From assembly GCF_000332475.2 (NCBI RefSeq), contig NZ_AOGX02000035.1, forward strand, positions 111,729 through 175,728: 64,000 nt of DNA, in the 5' to 3' direction. This document shows positions 8,525-17,107 of the stretch, piece after piece (position 1 is the stretch's first letter; each line of letters starts with the position of its first letter). The notes below the pieces were generated by a model that was given only the letters and a program-made list of their open reading frames with translations, was not told the origin of the DNA and ran no database searches. The DNA is from Leptospira yanagawae serovar Saopaulo str. Sao Paulo = ATCC 700523 (lineage in GTDB: Bacteria; Spirochaetota; Leptospiria; Leptospirales; Leptospiraceae). Made by a program: the position numbers and the translations under genes.

Positions 8525-9223
8525 GTGCCTGATTACATCACAACGTACCAGTCCATTCAAAATGAATGCAAAACTTTGACAAATGGGAATCCTCCCACCC
8601 TCATTGCGGTTTCCAAAACAAAACCCTATGAGGTTGTTCGGGAAGCCTATTTGCAAGGAATCCGTGAATTTGGTGAAAACTATATCCCGGAAGCAATTGA
8701 AAAATTTACCAAACTAAGAGAAGAATTTCCGGATGCCGATACAAGTGTGAACGTCCATCACATAGGACCAGTACAATCCGGAACATTACGTAAGTTATTC
8801 GGTGTTTTTTCGTATACCCATGGTGTGGGATCCTTTTCAAGTCTCCATGAGTTATTGAAACGTGCCGAAAAAGAAAAAAAGAAAATTCGGTATTTTTTAC
8901 AAACCAATCTCACAGGTGAAAATACAAAACATGGTTTTAGTTTGCAAACCTTACTCGAAAACAAAACCAATTTGGCCAGTCAGCAAAATGAGTTTTGTGT
9001 ATGGGAAGGATTTATGGGAATGGGTCCTTCCTCGGGAGATCTTATGAAAACGACAGAAGTGTTTACAAAATTAAAAAATTTCCGTGAGGAACATTTCCCT
9101 GGTTTAAAACTATCTATGGGGATGAGTGGTGATTACGCATTGGCTGTTGGACTTGGATCTAACTATGTAAGGATCGGATCAAAAATATTTGGAGAAAGAG
9201 AGTATGGCGCACACTCCGTTTAA
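8525..9223 (+). CDS. yggS: YggS/PLPHP-family pyridoxal-phosphate homeostasis protein
   Basis: 232 residues starting at GTG. LIAVSKTKP holds the PLP-binding lysine, followed by the family motif REFGENYIPEA; the usual HHIGPVQS (normally HFIGxLQxNK) and MGMSGDYALAVGLGSNYVRIGSKIFGER complete the TIM-barrel signature. These proteins bind PLP without known enzymatic activity and buffer vitamin B6 and amino-acid pools. Adjacency to proC, overlapping by 20 bp here, is a widely conserved arrangement and supports the call. Confidence 0.9.
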   Translation: MPDYITTYQSIQNECKTLTNGNPPTLIAVSKTKPYEVVREAYLQGIREFGENYIPEAIEKFTKLREEFPDADTSVNVHHIGPVQSGTLRKLFGVFSYTHGVGSFSSLHELLKRAEKEKKKIRYFLQTNLTGENTKHGFSLQTLLENKTNLASQQNEFCVWEGFMGMGPSSGDLMKTTEVFTKLKNFREEHFPGLKLSMGMSGDYALAVGLGSNYVRIGSKIFGEREYGAHSV

Positions 9224-9995
9224 ATCAGTAGGAATGGTGGGACTAGGAAAGATGGGAGGAGCTATGGCAAAGGCTCTTATCTCCCAAGGTACAAAGGTAT
9301 ATGCTTTTGATCCCCACATAAATGAGTCGCCGATCGATGGGGTTCACATGGTGACGACCCTTGACAGTTTGGAAAAGGAAGCCGGACTTTTTGTCATCGC
9401 CGTGAAGCCTAGCTTCGTCGAACCAGTGTTAAAAGAATTCCAGAAACCAGCCATTTTTATCTCCATTGCGGCAGGGATCTCGTATTCACAACTAGTTGGA
9501 TCATCTCCCAAAGGTTCGACTTGTGTGCGAGTGATGCCGAATTTACCACTGGTTTCCAATCGCGGTGCGATGGGTTATTACTGTGAAGACCAAGCCGTTA
9601 CACATGCCGAACGACTGTTATTTGGAATGGGGGAGTCTGTCCGTATCACAAAAGAATCTTTGATGGATGTGGTCACTGGTTTATCGGGTTCTGGACCTGC
9701 TTATGTTCTTACGTTTTTACAAGCAATGGCGGAAGGTGGGTTACAAGAGGGTTTGAGTTACGAAGAAGCCTTAGGACTTGCCATGGAGACAATTGAAGGC
9801 ACTCTTGTTTACTTTCGGGAATTACGTTCAAAAGACCATTCCCTCCATCCGATGGAAGTGCGAAACTGGGTCACGTCTCCAGGAGGAACAACCATCCACG
9901 GACTGGATGCTTTGGAACGAGGCGGATTTTCCACCGCAGTGCGGGATGCTGTTCGACGGGCAACAGAGAGAAGTAAGGAATTGGGAAAGGGATGA
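9204..9995 (+). CDS. proC: Pyrroline-5-carboxylate reductase
   Basis: 263 residues from the ATG at 9204, preceded by GGAGAAAGAG; an in-frame TTG at 9189 is less likely. The N-terminal Rossmann motif VGMVGLGKMGGAMAKALI binds NAD(P)H. The C-terminal helical domain shows the ProC signature: VTGLSGSGPAYV, WVTSPGGTTIHGLDALERGGF. It performs the last step of proline synthesis. The start lies inside yggS. Confidence 0.94.
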   Translation: MAHTPFKSVGMVGLGKMGGAMAKALISQGTKVYAFDPHINESPIDGVHMVTTLDSLEKEAGLFVIAVKPSFVEPVLKEFQKPAIFISIAAGISYSQLVGSSPKGSTCVRVMPNLPLVSNRGAMGYYCEDQAVTHAERLLFGMGESVRITKESLMDVVTGLSGSGPAYVLTFLQAMAEGGLQEGLSYEEALGLAMETIEGTLVYFRELRSKDHSLHPMEVRNWVTSPGGTTIHGLDALERGGFSTAVRDAVRRATERSKELGKG

Positions 9996-10001
9996 TAACG
10001 G

Positions 10002-10076
<75 letters not shown>

Positions 10077-10241
10077 ATACGACCATTGTTTTTCAGATTC
10101 GTTTATCGTCAACACAATGAAAGAAGAAACTTTCAAAAATCGACCTGTTCTGAATTTTATCGATTTCCGTCAAAATCTTACTTTACAGGCGTCAAATATA
10201 GCGAATGATTCCTATCTTATATAGAATTCTGGCGGTGCGTT

Positions 10242-11303
10242 TTGTCTTTTAAAGAAAACACTGATATCGTTTTTGAGCATTACGAAAAAAAAATATACGA
10301 CCAAAAACAACTACTGGAAATCTCCCGTGCATTAAATTCCACGTTAGACTATAAGTACTTAATTGATGCAATTCTTAACATCTGTTTGGCGCAGTTGCAA
10401 ACACTGCATGCGGCGATGTACCTGGAGCCAGAAATTGACTTAGGTCTTTTTAAATTAGAACCTCAATCCATCAAAGGTTTTGAATTAAGTCCAGAAGAAC
10501 AAAACTACGAAATCAAAATTGATAGCCCACTCATTCATTATTTTGAAGAAAAACCAAAAGCCATTACGATGGACCAAATCCTCCAGATGGAAGTGTTAAA
10601 CAAAATCCCAGACATAGTGTACTTGCGAAAAATGGGAGCAGAAATCCTTGTCCCACTCAATGCAAAGGGGAAGGTAAATGGACTCCTTGTCCTTGGGGAC
10701 AAAATGACTTCCGAAGAATTTTTGGAAGATGAAAAAGAATTTATGACCACTCTTGCAAACCTGGCAGGGATTGCTGTAGACAACGCTCGGTTGTATGAAC
10801 TTGCCACAGTGGATATGATGACAGGATTAAAAATCCACCATTACTTCCAAACCAAACTCAAAGAAGAGATGGAACGTTGTCGGAAAAAAGGAACCAAGTT
10901 GTCCCTTCTTTTTACAGACGTGGACAAATTCAAAACCTTCAATGATACCTATGGGCACCAGGCTGGGGACGTTGTCCTCATTGAAGTGGCAAAGCAACTC
11001 ATCCAAAAAGCACAACGCCACCACATCCCTGCGCGTTATGGCGGGGAGGAGTTTTGTTTGGTCATGCCTGGTGCGACGGAAGAAGAAGCCATCGCCAAAG
11101 GGGAAGAGATCCGAAAGGCTGTGGAAGCTATGGTGGTTAAAAACCCAAATGATGATTCTGATTTGAAAGTCACCCTTTCCGTTGGGGTTTCCAGTTTTCG
11201 GCCCACTGATAGAAACAATAAGGATCTTATCGAACGTGTGGACAAGGCACTATACCAAGCCAAACATTCTGGCAGAAACCGCACAATTTGTTATAAAGAT
11301 TAG
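10242..11303 (+). CDS. GAF-GGDEF diguanylate cyclase
   Basis: 353 residues starting at TTG, with GGCGGTG upstream. Residues about 25-185 form a GAF domain (ISRALNSTLDYKYLIDAILNICL... LVPLNAKGKVNGLLVLGDK), a likely small-molecule sensor. Residues about 190-350 are a GGDEF domain with active-site RYGGEEF (GGEEF at 267-271) and LFTDVDKFKTFNDTYGHQAGD. It should make cyclic di-GMP from GTP. The RxxD inhibitory site upstream of GGEEF is missing, so no product feedback is expected there. There is no membrane segment; cytoplasmic. A PilZ effector lies 4.5 kb downstream. Confidence 0.9.
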   Translation: MSFKENTDIVFEHYEKKIYDQKQLLEISRALNSTLDYKYLIDAILNICLAQLQTLHAAMYLEPEIDLGLFKLEPQSIKGFELSPEEQNYEIKIDSPLIHYFEEKPKAITMDQILQMEVLNKIPDIVYLRKMGAEILVPLNAKGKVNGLLVLGDKMTSEEFLEDEKEFMTTLANLAGIAVDNARLYELATVDMMTGLKIHHYFQTKLKEEMERCRKKGTKLSLLFTDVDKFKTFNDTYGHQAGDVVLIEVAKQLIQKAQRHHIPARYGGEEFCLVMPGATEEEAIAKGEEIRKAVEAMVVKNPNDDSDLKVTLSVGVSSFRPTDRNNKDLIERVDKALYQAKHSGRNRTICYKD

Positions 11304-11325
11304 GGAATTTGCCGATGGGTAGAGT

Positions 11326-11553
11326 ATGGCAGAACCTGCATACCTACTCAAAGACCTTTCACCTTCTGTTCCCTCAGATGTGTATGAATCAATACGTAAC
11401 CGAGCCCTTGGACTTTCTTCCTTTAATTTCCAACCTTACTCGTGTTTCATTGAATACAAATCAAAAGATGCCAATACAGGGATCGAATATAGAGATTGTA
11501 CGGTAGACTATTCCAGATGCCCACATTCTCGTTGTATCAAAAAATTGGTTTAG
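11326..11553 (+). CDS. Small hypothetical protein (75 aa)
   Basis: An ATG-started ORF that fills most of the gap between the cyclase and the aspartic-protease-like gene and overlaps the latter's start by 37 bp. The sequence (AEPAYLLKDLSPSVPSDVY, NFQPYSCFIEYKS, ending DYSRCPHSRCIKKLV) is not low-complexity and has codon use like its neighbours; four cysteines, including a CPHSRC pair near the C-terminus. There is no clear Shine-Dalgarno site, and GCCGATGGGTAGA sits just before the ATG. Family not recognised; it may be a real small protein or chance ORF. Confidence 0.5.
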   Translation: MAEPAYLLKDLSPSVPSDVYESIRNRALGLSSFNFQPYSCFIEYKSKDANTGIEYRDCTVDYSRCPHSRCIKKLV

Positions 11554-12449
11554 TTTTCCTCTGCCTCAGTGTTGGGATGTGTTTGCCAAACCCAACACGA
11601 AACATTTCTCGAAACGATCCAAGTTCTCAGATCCTTAAACCATCTCTTCCTCATCCAAACCAGCCTTCCCAAAACGTCTCGTTTCCACGAACACTCCCCC
11701 CTCACACCAAAGTACAAGTGTTAGATACTGGTATCTCTTTATTATTACTTGGATTCCAATCAGAGAAAGGGGAGAAGGTTTCTTTTTTATGGGATACAGG
11801 TTCTGATATTAGTTTTTATGAAGGTTCCGATTCTTTGGAGGCAAAAGAATTCCAAATCGGTGAAAAAAAAATTCGGCTCCGAAGGGGGGAAGGGATTTTA
11901 CCAAAAGGCATCCAAGGTTTACTTGGTCTTGATTCCTTCCGAGGATCCTGTGTGTTTTGGGATCAGGACCTTTTGTATTGGTTTCCCAGTGATTCATCAT
12001 TTTGTGACCACCCGGATGCTTACCTCGGTACCCAATTGAAATTCCTTATGACAAAACAAAAAGGGGAACATTCTTTTGTCCAATTTGAATACCCAAAATC
12101 CATGACATCATTTGCACATTTGGACACTGGGGCCTCGTTGTCAATTTTACCGAAAGAGGGTGGGGAAGTTTACCTCGGTGAAAAAAGAGTATTCCGTCCA
12201 GGAGGCACCATCCTCACATTGGAACACTGGCAATCAAAGGAAACTCTCACGGTTTTTAGCAAATCTGGGTTTCGTGAAGAATATCCGAACGTTGAGTTTC
12301 TCACAGGAATTTCACTTGAGAATTTCCATTTATCGGGGGACAAGGATAAGGAAGAGGTTTGGGTGATCGGACTTGGTGTTTTACGGACTCGTCCCTTGTT
12401 TTGGGATTTTTCCAGGAAACGGATCGGCATCATCCACCAAGAGAACTAA
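11517..12449 (+). CDS. Bilobed aspartic-protease-like lipoprotein
   Basis: 310 residues from the ATG at 11517. The N-terminus (YQKIGLVFLCLSVGMC) is a signal peptide with a probable lipid-modified Cys22, then a Pro/Asn/Ser-rich linker. Two Asp-Thr-Gly motifs are seen: FLWDTGSDISF (Asp93) and AHLDTGASLSILP (Asp203). Each is followed by a GLLGLDSF- or VIGLGVLRTRPLFWDFSRKRIGI-like segment, as in clan AA peptidases. Two DTG lobes in one chain is the pepsin arrangement; retropepsin-like bacterial proteins usually have one. It likely acts in the periplasm or at the cell surface. Substrate unknown. Confidence 0.72.
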   Translation: MPTFSLYQKIGLVFLCLSVGMCLPNPTRNISRNDPSSQILKPSLPHPNQPSQNVSFPRTLPPHTKVQVLDTGISLLLLGFQSEKGEKVSFLWDTGSDISFYEGSDSLEAKEFQIGEKKIRLRRGEGILPKGIQGLLGLDSFRGSCVFWDQDLLYWFPSDSSFCDHPDAYLGTQLKFLMTKQKGEHSFVQFEYPKSMTSFAHLDTGASLSILPKEGGEVYLGEKRVFRPGGTILTLEHWQSKETLTVFSKSGFREEYPNVEFLTGISLENFHLSGDKDKEEVWVIGLGVLRTRPLFWDFSRKRIGIIHQEN

Positions 12450-12450
12450 G

Positions 12451-13593
12451 GTGAAAGAAAAAGAAAAAATCATAGTGGCGATGAGTGGTGGAGTGGACAG
12501 CGCTGTTGCGGCAGGCCTCCTCATGGAAGCGGGATACGATGTCATCGGTGTGAACCTTAGAACTTGGGAATACGAAGCTCCCGCTTGTGATACCACTAAA
12601 AAATCCTGTTGTTCACCGGAAGATATCCGAGATGCCCGTGATGTTGGTCTCTCTCTCAACATTCCATTTTATGTGATCAAAATGGAAAAGGTATTTGGGG
12701 AACGTGTGATCGATCGTTTTATCAGTGATTATAAAGATGGAAGGACCCCAAACCCTTGCGTAGAATGTAACACCTTTGTGAAGTTTGGTGCACTTTTCGA
12801 GCAGGCTAAAAAATTAGGCATTGATAAAATAGCGACAGGGCATTATGCACGAGTCATCGAAGTAGATGGTCGATATGCAATTCGCAATGCCGTTGATATG
12901 AAAAAAAACCAAGCGTACTATTTGTACGGACTGAGCCAAGACAATATCAAAAATACTGTTTTCCCTTTGGGAGAGATGGACAAATCGCAAGTTAGAGAGA
13001 TTGCCAAACGAATGGGTTTACCCGTTGCTGAAAAACCAGAATCACAAGAGATTTGTTTTATCCCAGAAAATGATTATAGGTCCTTTCTTAAAAAGAAGGG
13101 AATGGAATTCACACCTGGTTTTTTTAAATTGGCTTCCGGCCAAATCATCGGCAAACACCAAGGTAAGGAAGGATTTACCATCGGCCAAAGGAAGGGTCTT
13201 GGAATCGCTTGGAAAAATCCATTGTATGTTCTCGCCATTGAAGATGACGGTACAGTTATCCTTGGGGAAGAAGAAGAAACTGTATCCGAGTCCTTTGTCT
13301 TGGAAGAAATTACTTACCAAGGTTTGGCGCCCCTCAGTCTGAACCAATCCATGGAGATGAAAGTCCAAATCCGTTACCGAAGTGCACCTGTTCTTTGTCA
13401 GGTGACCTCACTTGGGGACACTTGGAAGGTTACATTTTTAGAGGATGTAAAAAGTGTGACACCTGGCCAATCCGCAACATTTTACCCGGCAAACGGAGAT
13501 TATTTGTTAGCTGGTGGGATCATCCAAAAAGGATCCATCACTCGTAAAGTCAAACCAAAGGTGGAAGTTTCTAGGGAGAGTGTTCCCATTTGA
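12451..13593 (+). CDS. mnmA: tRNA-specific 2-thiouridylase MnmA
   Basis: 380 residues from the GTG at 12451, right after the previous stop; an upstream in-frame start would overlap the protease gene by 77 bp. PP-loop MSGGVDSAVAAGLL, ATGHYARV, catalytic Cys103 in TPNPCVECN and Cys202 in SQEICFIP, and the C-terminal beta-barrel (YYLYGLSQ, GQRKGLGIA) are all present. It thiolates U34 of tRNA for Lys, Glu and Gln. The next gene begins inside its stop codon. Confidence 0.95.
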   Translation: MKEKEKIIVAMSGGVDSAVAAGLLMEAGYDVIGVNLRTWEYEAPACDTTKKSCCSPEDIRDARDVGLSLNIPFYVIKMEKVFGERVIDRFISDYKDGRTPNPCVECNTFVKFGALFEQAKKLGIDKIATGHYARVIEVDGRYAIRNAVDMKKNQAYYLYGLSQDNIKNTVFPLGEMDKSQVREIAKRMGLPVAEKPESQEICFIPENDYRSFLKKKGMEFTPGFFKLASGQIIGKHQGKEGFTIGQRKGLGIAWKNPLYVLAIEDDGTVILGEEEETVSESFVLEEITYQGLAPLSLNQSMEMKVQIRYRSAPVLCQVTSLGDTWKVTFLEDVKSVTPGQSATFYPANGDYLLAGGIIQKGSITRKVKPKVEVSRESVPI

Positions 13594-15842
13594 AATCAGT
13601 TGAAGGAAAAACAATCCTCATCATCGGTGGAGGGTTGTTACAAGTTCCCATCATCCAAACTGCTAAAACAATGCGACTGCATACAGTTGTTGCGGATATG
13701 AATCCCACTTCCATTGGATTCCAAATTGCCGATGAAACCATTCTTATGTCCACAAAGGATGTGGAAGGAATGGTTCGGGAAGCAAAAAAGTTTTCACAAA
13801 AAACAACCATCCATGGAGTGATCACGGCAGGCACTGATGCCAGTATGACCGTAGCAGCCGTTGCTTCCGCCTTACAACTTCCTGGGATTCGGTTTGTGGA
13901 TGCGGAAGCTGCTTCCAATAAGGTGAAGATGCGTAAACGCCTCAAAGAGTTTGGACTTCCCATCCCTCGTTTTGCACCTGTTTGGTCCATGCAAGATGCA
14001 AAGGACGCTTTGGATGAACTTACTTTCCCCCTTGTGATGAAACCCGCTGACAATATGGGGGCTCGTGGTGTGATCAAAGTCACAAACCGCGATGATTTAC
14101 AAGTTGCCTTCCGTCATGCCAAACGATTCTGTCCAACAGGTGAATTGATTTTAGAAGAGTATATGGAAGGACCAGAACTTTCGGTGGATGCCCTTGCCTT
14201 CCAAGGCCAAATCCGAATGACAGGCATTGCGGATCGAATCATTGAAAGAGAACCATACTTCATTGAGGTGGGTCATAATATGCCTTCTGCTTTGCCAAAA
14301 GATATTTTGGATGAAGTGGAACGTGTGATGGCAGGTGGGATGAGGGCACTCGGCATCCATTTGGGTGCGGGAAAAGGGGACATTAAGGTCACAAAAGATG
14401 GTGTAAAAATTGGTGAAATTGCGGCCAGGTTGTCCGGTGGTTTTATGTCTGCCTTCACTTATCCTTTGTCAACGGGTGTGAACTTAAACCGAGCTGCACT
14501 ACTTATCTCTCTCGGGGAAACACCAGACAATTTAGAACCTGTAGTCAATCGTGTTTCCATTGAACGGTCGTTATTGTCCAAACCAGGAAAACTCATTTCG
14601 ATTAGCGGTGTAGAGGAAATCAAAAAAATTGAAGGGGTTTCTGAAGTTTTTTTGCAATCCAAACCTGGAGATATCATCAAGGAACCCACAAATAACATTG
14701 ATAAGTCGGGCCATGTCATCATCGTTTCTGATACTTTAAAAGAAGCAGAACAAGTTTTTGAAAAAGTAAAACAAACCATCCAATTTGAAGTGGATGAACA
14801 GTTTTCCATCACAGAAAAAGAAATTGCAGACCAAGCTCGGATCCGATTTGGAAAAGATATCTGTTGGGTTTGTAAGGTTTGTGATGGAAAAAATTGTGCT
14901 TCAGGGATACCTGGAATGGGTGGTGTGGGTCTTATGGAAAGTTTCCAAGACAACCACGAAGCTCTTGCTGAATATAAAATTTTACCGGGGTATATCAGAG
15001 AACATGTTAACCCTTCGATCCAAACCAAATTTTTGGGGTATGATTTAAAAACTCCCATTATGGCAGCTCCGATGACAGGGGTTGGCACGAATATGAACTT
15101 TGTCATGACCGACGCGGATTATGCGCAAATGGTGGTTCGTTCCTTTGCTTTACATGGAAGCCTTGCATGGCTTGGTGACGGAGCCTCTCCTGAAAAATAC
15201 AAAATCATGTTAGACGCATTAAAAAAAGTCTCAGGAAAAGGGATTCTCATTTGTAAACCAAGGGAAGATGAATCCTTATTGCTTGAAAGATTCAAACAAG
15301 CAGAAGCGGACGGAGTGTTCGCCGTCGGAATGGACATTGATGCGGTAAATTTTAAAACGATGGTGCAAAAGAATTTAGCAAGTGTTACGAGACCATTGGA
15401 AAAACTCATTAAACTCCGTGAAAAAACAAAACTCCCTTTTATTTTAAAAGGCATTATGAATCCAATGGATGCCAAATTAGCAGTGGAAGGTGGTTTCTCT
15501 GCCATTGTAGTTTCAAACCATGGGGGAAGGGTGCTCGATGGAATGCCTGGAACCGCAAGAGTGTTACCAAAAATTGCAGAAGAAGTAAAAGGGAAAATCC
15601 CTCTTCTCGTTGATGGGGGTGTCCGCTCAGGAATGGATGTGTTTAAGATGATTGCTCTTGGGGCTGATGCCGTCCTTGTGGGACGACCAGTTGCGATTTC
15701 TCTTGTTGGTGGAGAGGATGCTGGGATTCGATTTCTTTTACAAAAATATTCGGAAGAACTAAAACAGTCTATGAGTGTGACTGGGGCAAAAACTTTAGTA
15801 GACATCAAGCGTTCGATGTTGCTTCATAAACAACACGGTTGA
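13590..15842 (+). CDS. ATP-grasp ligase fused to FMN-dependent alpha-hydroxyacid dehydrogenase
   Basis: 750 residues starting at TTG overlapping the mnmA stop, with GGGAGAG about 10 nt upstream. Residues 1-400 are an ATP-grasp carboxylate-amine ligase: LIIGGGLLQVPIIQTAKTM, PLVMKPADNMGARGV, LILEEYMEGPELSVDAL and IGEIAARLSGGFMS. Residues about 420-750 are a lactate-oxidase-type FMN barrel: a Cys cluster (C425, C428, C431, C436), IMAAPMTGVG, FILKGIMNPMDAKLAVEGGF, catalytic-type VSNHGGRVLDG (His644) and DGGVRSGMDVFKMIALGADAVLVGRP. Stand-alone versions of the second half with the same Cys cluster occur in Firmicutes. The joint pathway is unknown; the ligase may feed or use a hydroxyacid. No frameshift at the joint. 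Confidence 0.85.
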   Translation: MKSVEGKTILIIGGGLLQVPIIQTAKTMRLHTVVADMNPTSIGFQIADETILMSTKDVEGMVREAKKFSQKTTIHGVITAGTDASMTVAAVASALQLPGIRFVDAEAASNKVKMRKRLKEFGLPIPRFAPVWSMQDAKDALDELTFPLVMKPADNMGARGVIKVTNRDDLQVAFRHAKRFCPTGELILEEYMEGPELSVDALAFQGQIRMTGIADRIIEREPYFIEVGHNMPSALPKDILDEVERVMAGGMRALGIHLGAGKGDIKVTKDGVKIGEIAARLSGGFMSAFTYPLSTGVNLNRAALLISLGETPDNLEPVVNRVSIERSLLSKPGKLISISGVEEIKKIEGVSEVFLQSKPGDIIKEPTNNIDKSGHVIIVSDTLKEAEQVFEKVKQTIQFEVDEQFSITEKEIADQARIRFGKDICWVCKVCDGKNCASGIPGMGGVGLMESFQDNHEALAEYKILPGYIREHVNPSIQTKFLGYDLKTPIMAAPMTGVGTNMNFVMTDADYAQMVVRSFALHGSLAWLGDGASPEKYKIMLDALKKVSGKGILICKPREDESLLLERFKQAEADGVFAVGMDIDAVNFKTMVQKNLASVTRPLEKLIKLREKTKLPFILKGIMNPMDAKLAVEGGFSAIVVSNHGGRVLDGMPGTARVLPKIAEEVKGKIPLLVDGGVRSGMDVFKMIALGADAVLVGRPVAISLVGGEDAGIRFLLQKYSEELKQSMSVTGAKTLVDIKRSMLLHKQHG

Positions 15843-15844
15843 GT

Positions 15845-17107
15845 ATGGATAAAGAAATCAAAGACCCTGAAGGTATTTTGAAGGTAATTACCGCACTTTT
15901 TGGGAAGTTACCAGCCTATATCATAAACTCAGACAAAGAATTTCCTGTTAAAATCATTGCCCTTAAAAACAAAGCTCTCATCATCAATACGAGTCTCAAG
16001 TTTCCGAATCGTGACCGTGTGTTAACTGTAGTTCATAATGGTAGCAAATTCCTTGCACACTTCAATTTAGCTGGTGGTGATGGAAATGGAATCGAGATTC
16101 TAACTCCTGTTAAAATTCAAATCACTTCTGCGTCACGGCAAGGAACAAGGGTTGAAGTTAGCCAAATTCAAACGGGAATGATTGTTAACAACATCATCAA
16201 CGTGAATGATGTCTCAAAAGCGATAGGATTTGATGATAAAAAAGTAGATACGATTTTACTTGCGTATCGAACAAAACTTGCAAAAGCATTTCCTTTATCA
16301 TCTATCTTTTTTGCCGGTAGGATGGACAACCGGTTGCGACTCATGCACCATTATGATAAAGATATCTTTATCGCGGACAGAAAAGAAAAATCAACTGCGT
16401 TACCTGAATTTTTCCCGTTTGATGAATACCTTCGTATCTTTGAAAATTCTAAAATACCTGATAATTTTGTATCAGAAATTTGTGTACCAATCAAATACAA
16501 AGGTTATGTTCATTTAGGTTATGTTCAGGTGTTATCTGAGAAACCACTGGATTTTGAAGTTTATAAACAAATCCAAATGTTCGCGAGTGCTGTGAGCCGA
16601 GATATTATCAACACAGGTGTGTTCCAAGAATCAAGAGATGTTTGCCAAGTGATGGATTTAAGTATGGGTGGTATCAGTTTCATCCATGCACCTTCCAGAT
16701 CATTCTCTCGTTCTGTTACTCTGAATGGAACCATACTCTTTGATTTGAATTTAGATGCGGGTAAAAAAGTGACAATCCGCGGCATCATCAAAAACATTCG
16801 AAACCAAGAGACAAACTTTCGTGTAGGTTGCCAGTTCTATAACCTAACAGAAAAAGACACAGAGATCCTTGAAGAGTTTCTCAATGTCGGAAAAGAAGAG
16901 GAAACAAACTCTGAAACTTTCAATGTTTCCTCGGAAGGACAAAATGCTGAGACAGGTGAAGTACAGGGAAGTGGTGAAGAGGATACGAATTCAGTTGCGA
17001 AAGAGGACTCCATTGGTGATTCTATGGATTCTGAAAGTTCACAGGAGGATCCTTTTGCCAACCAATTGGATGATGAGTTGTTAGATGCTCCTGACGACCC
17101 GAAGTAA
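15845..17107 (+). CDS. PilZ-domain protein (cyclic di-GMP effector candidate)
   Basis: 420 residues from the ATG at 15845 (an in-frame TTG at 15839 overlaps the previous stop). The N-terminal 240 residues are not recognised. Residues about 260-350 resemble PilZ: RDVCQVMDLSMGGISFIHAP, then FDLNLDAGKKVTIRGIIKNIRNQETNFRVGCQFYNL. The usual RxxxR before DxSxxG is only partly visible (ESRDVCQVMDLSMGG). The tail is acidic and Ser-rich, presumably disordered. It sits in a tight block with an RluA gene, whose ATG follows the stop directly. Confidence 0.7.
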   Translation: MDKEIKDPEGILKVITALFGKLPAYIINSDKEFPVKIIALKNKALIINTSLKFPNRDRVLTVVHNGSKFLAHFNLAGGDGNGIEILTPVKIQITSASRQGTRVEVSQIQTGMIVNNIINVNDVSKAIGFDDKKVDTILLAYRTKLAKAFPLSSIFFAGRMDNRLRLMHHYDKDIFIADRKEKSTALPEFFPFDEYLRIFENSKIPDNFVSEICVPIKYKGYVHLGYVQVLSEKPLDFEVYKQIQMFASAVSRDIINTGVFQESRDVCQVMDLSMGGISFIHAPSRSFSRSVTLNGTILFDLNLDAGKKVTIRGIIKNIRNQETNFRVGCQFYNLTEKDTEILEEFLNVGKEEETNSETFNVSSEGQNAETGEVQGSGEEDTNSVAKEDSIGDSMDSESSQEDPFANQLDDELLDAPDDPK

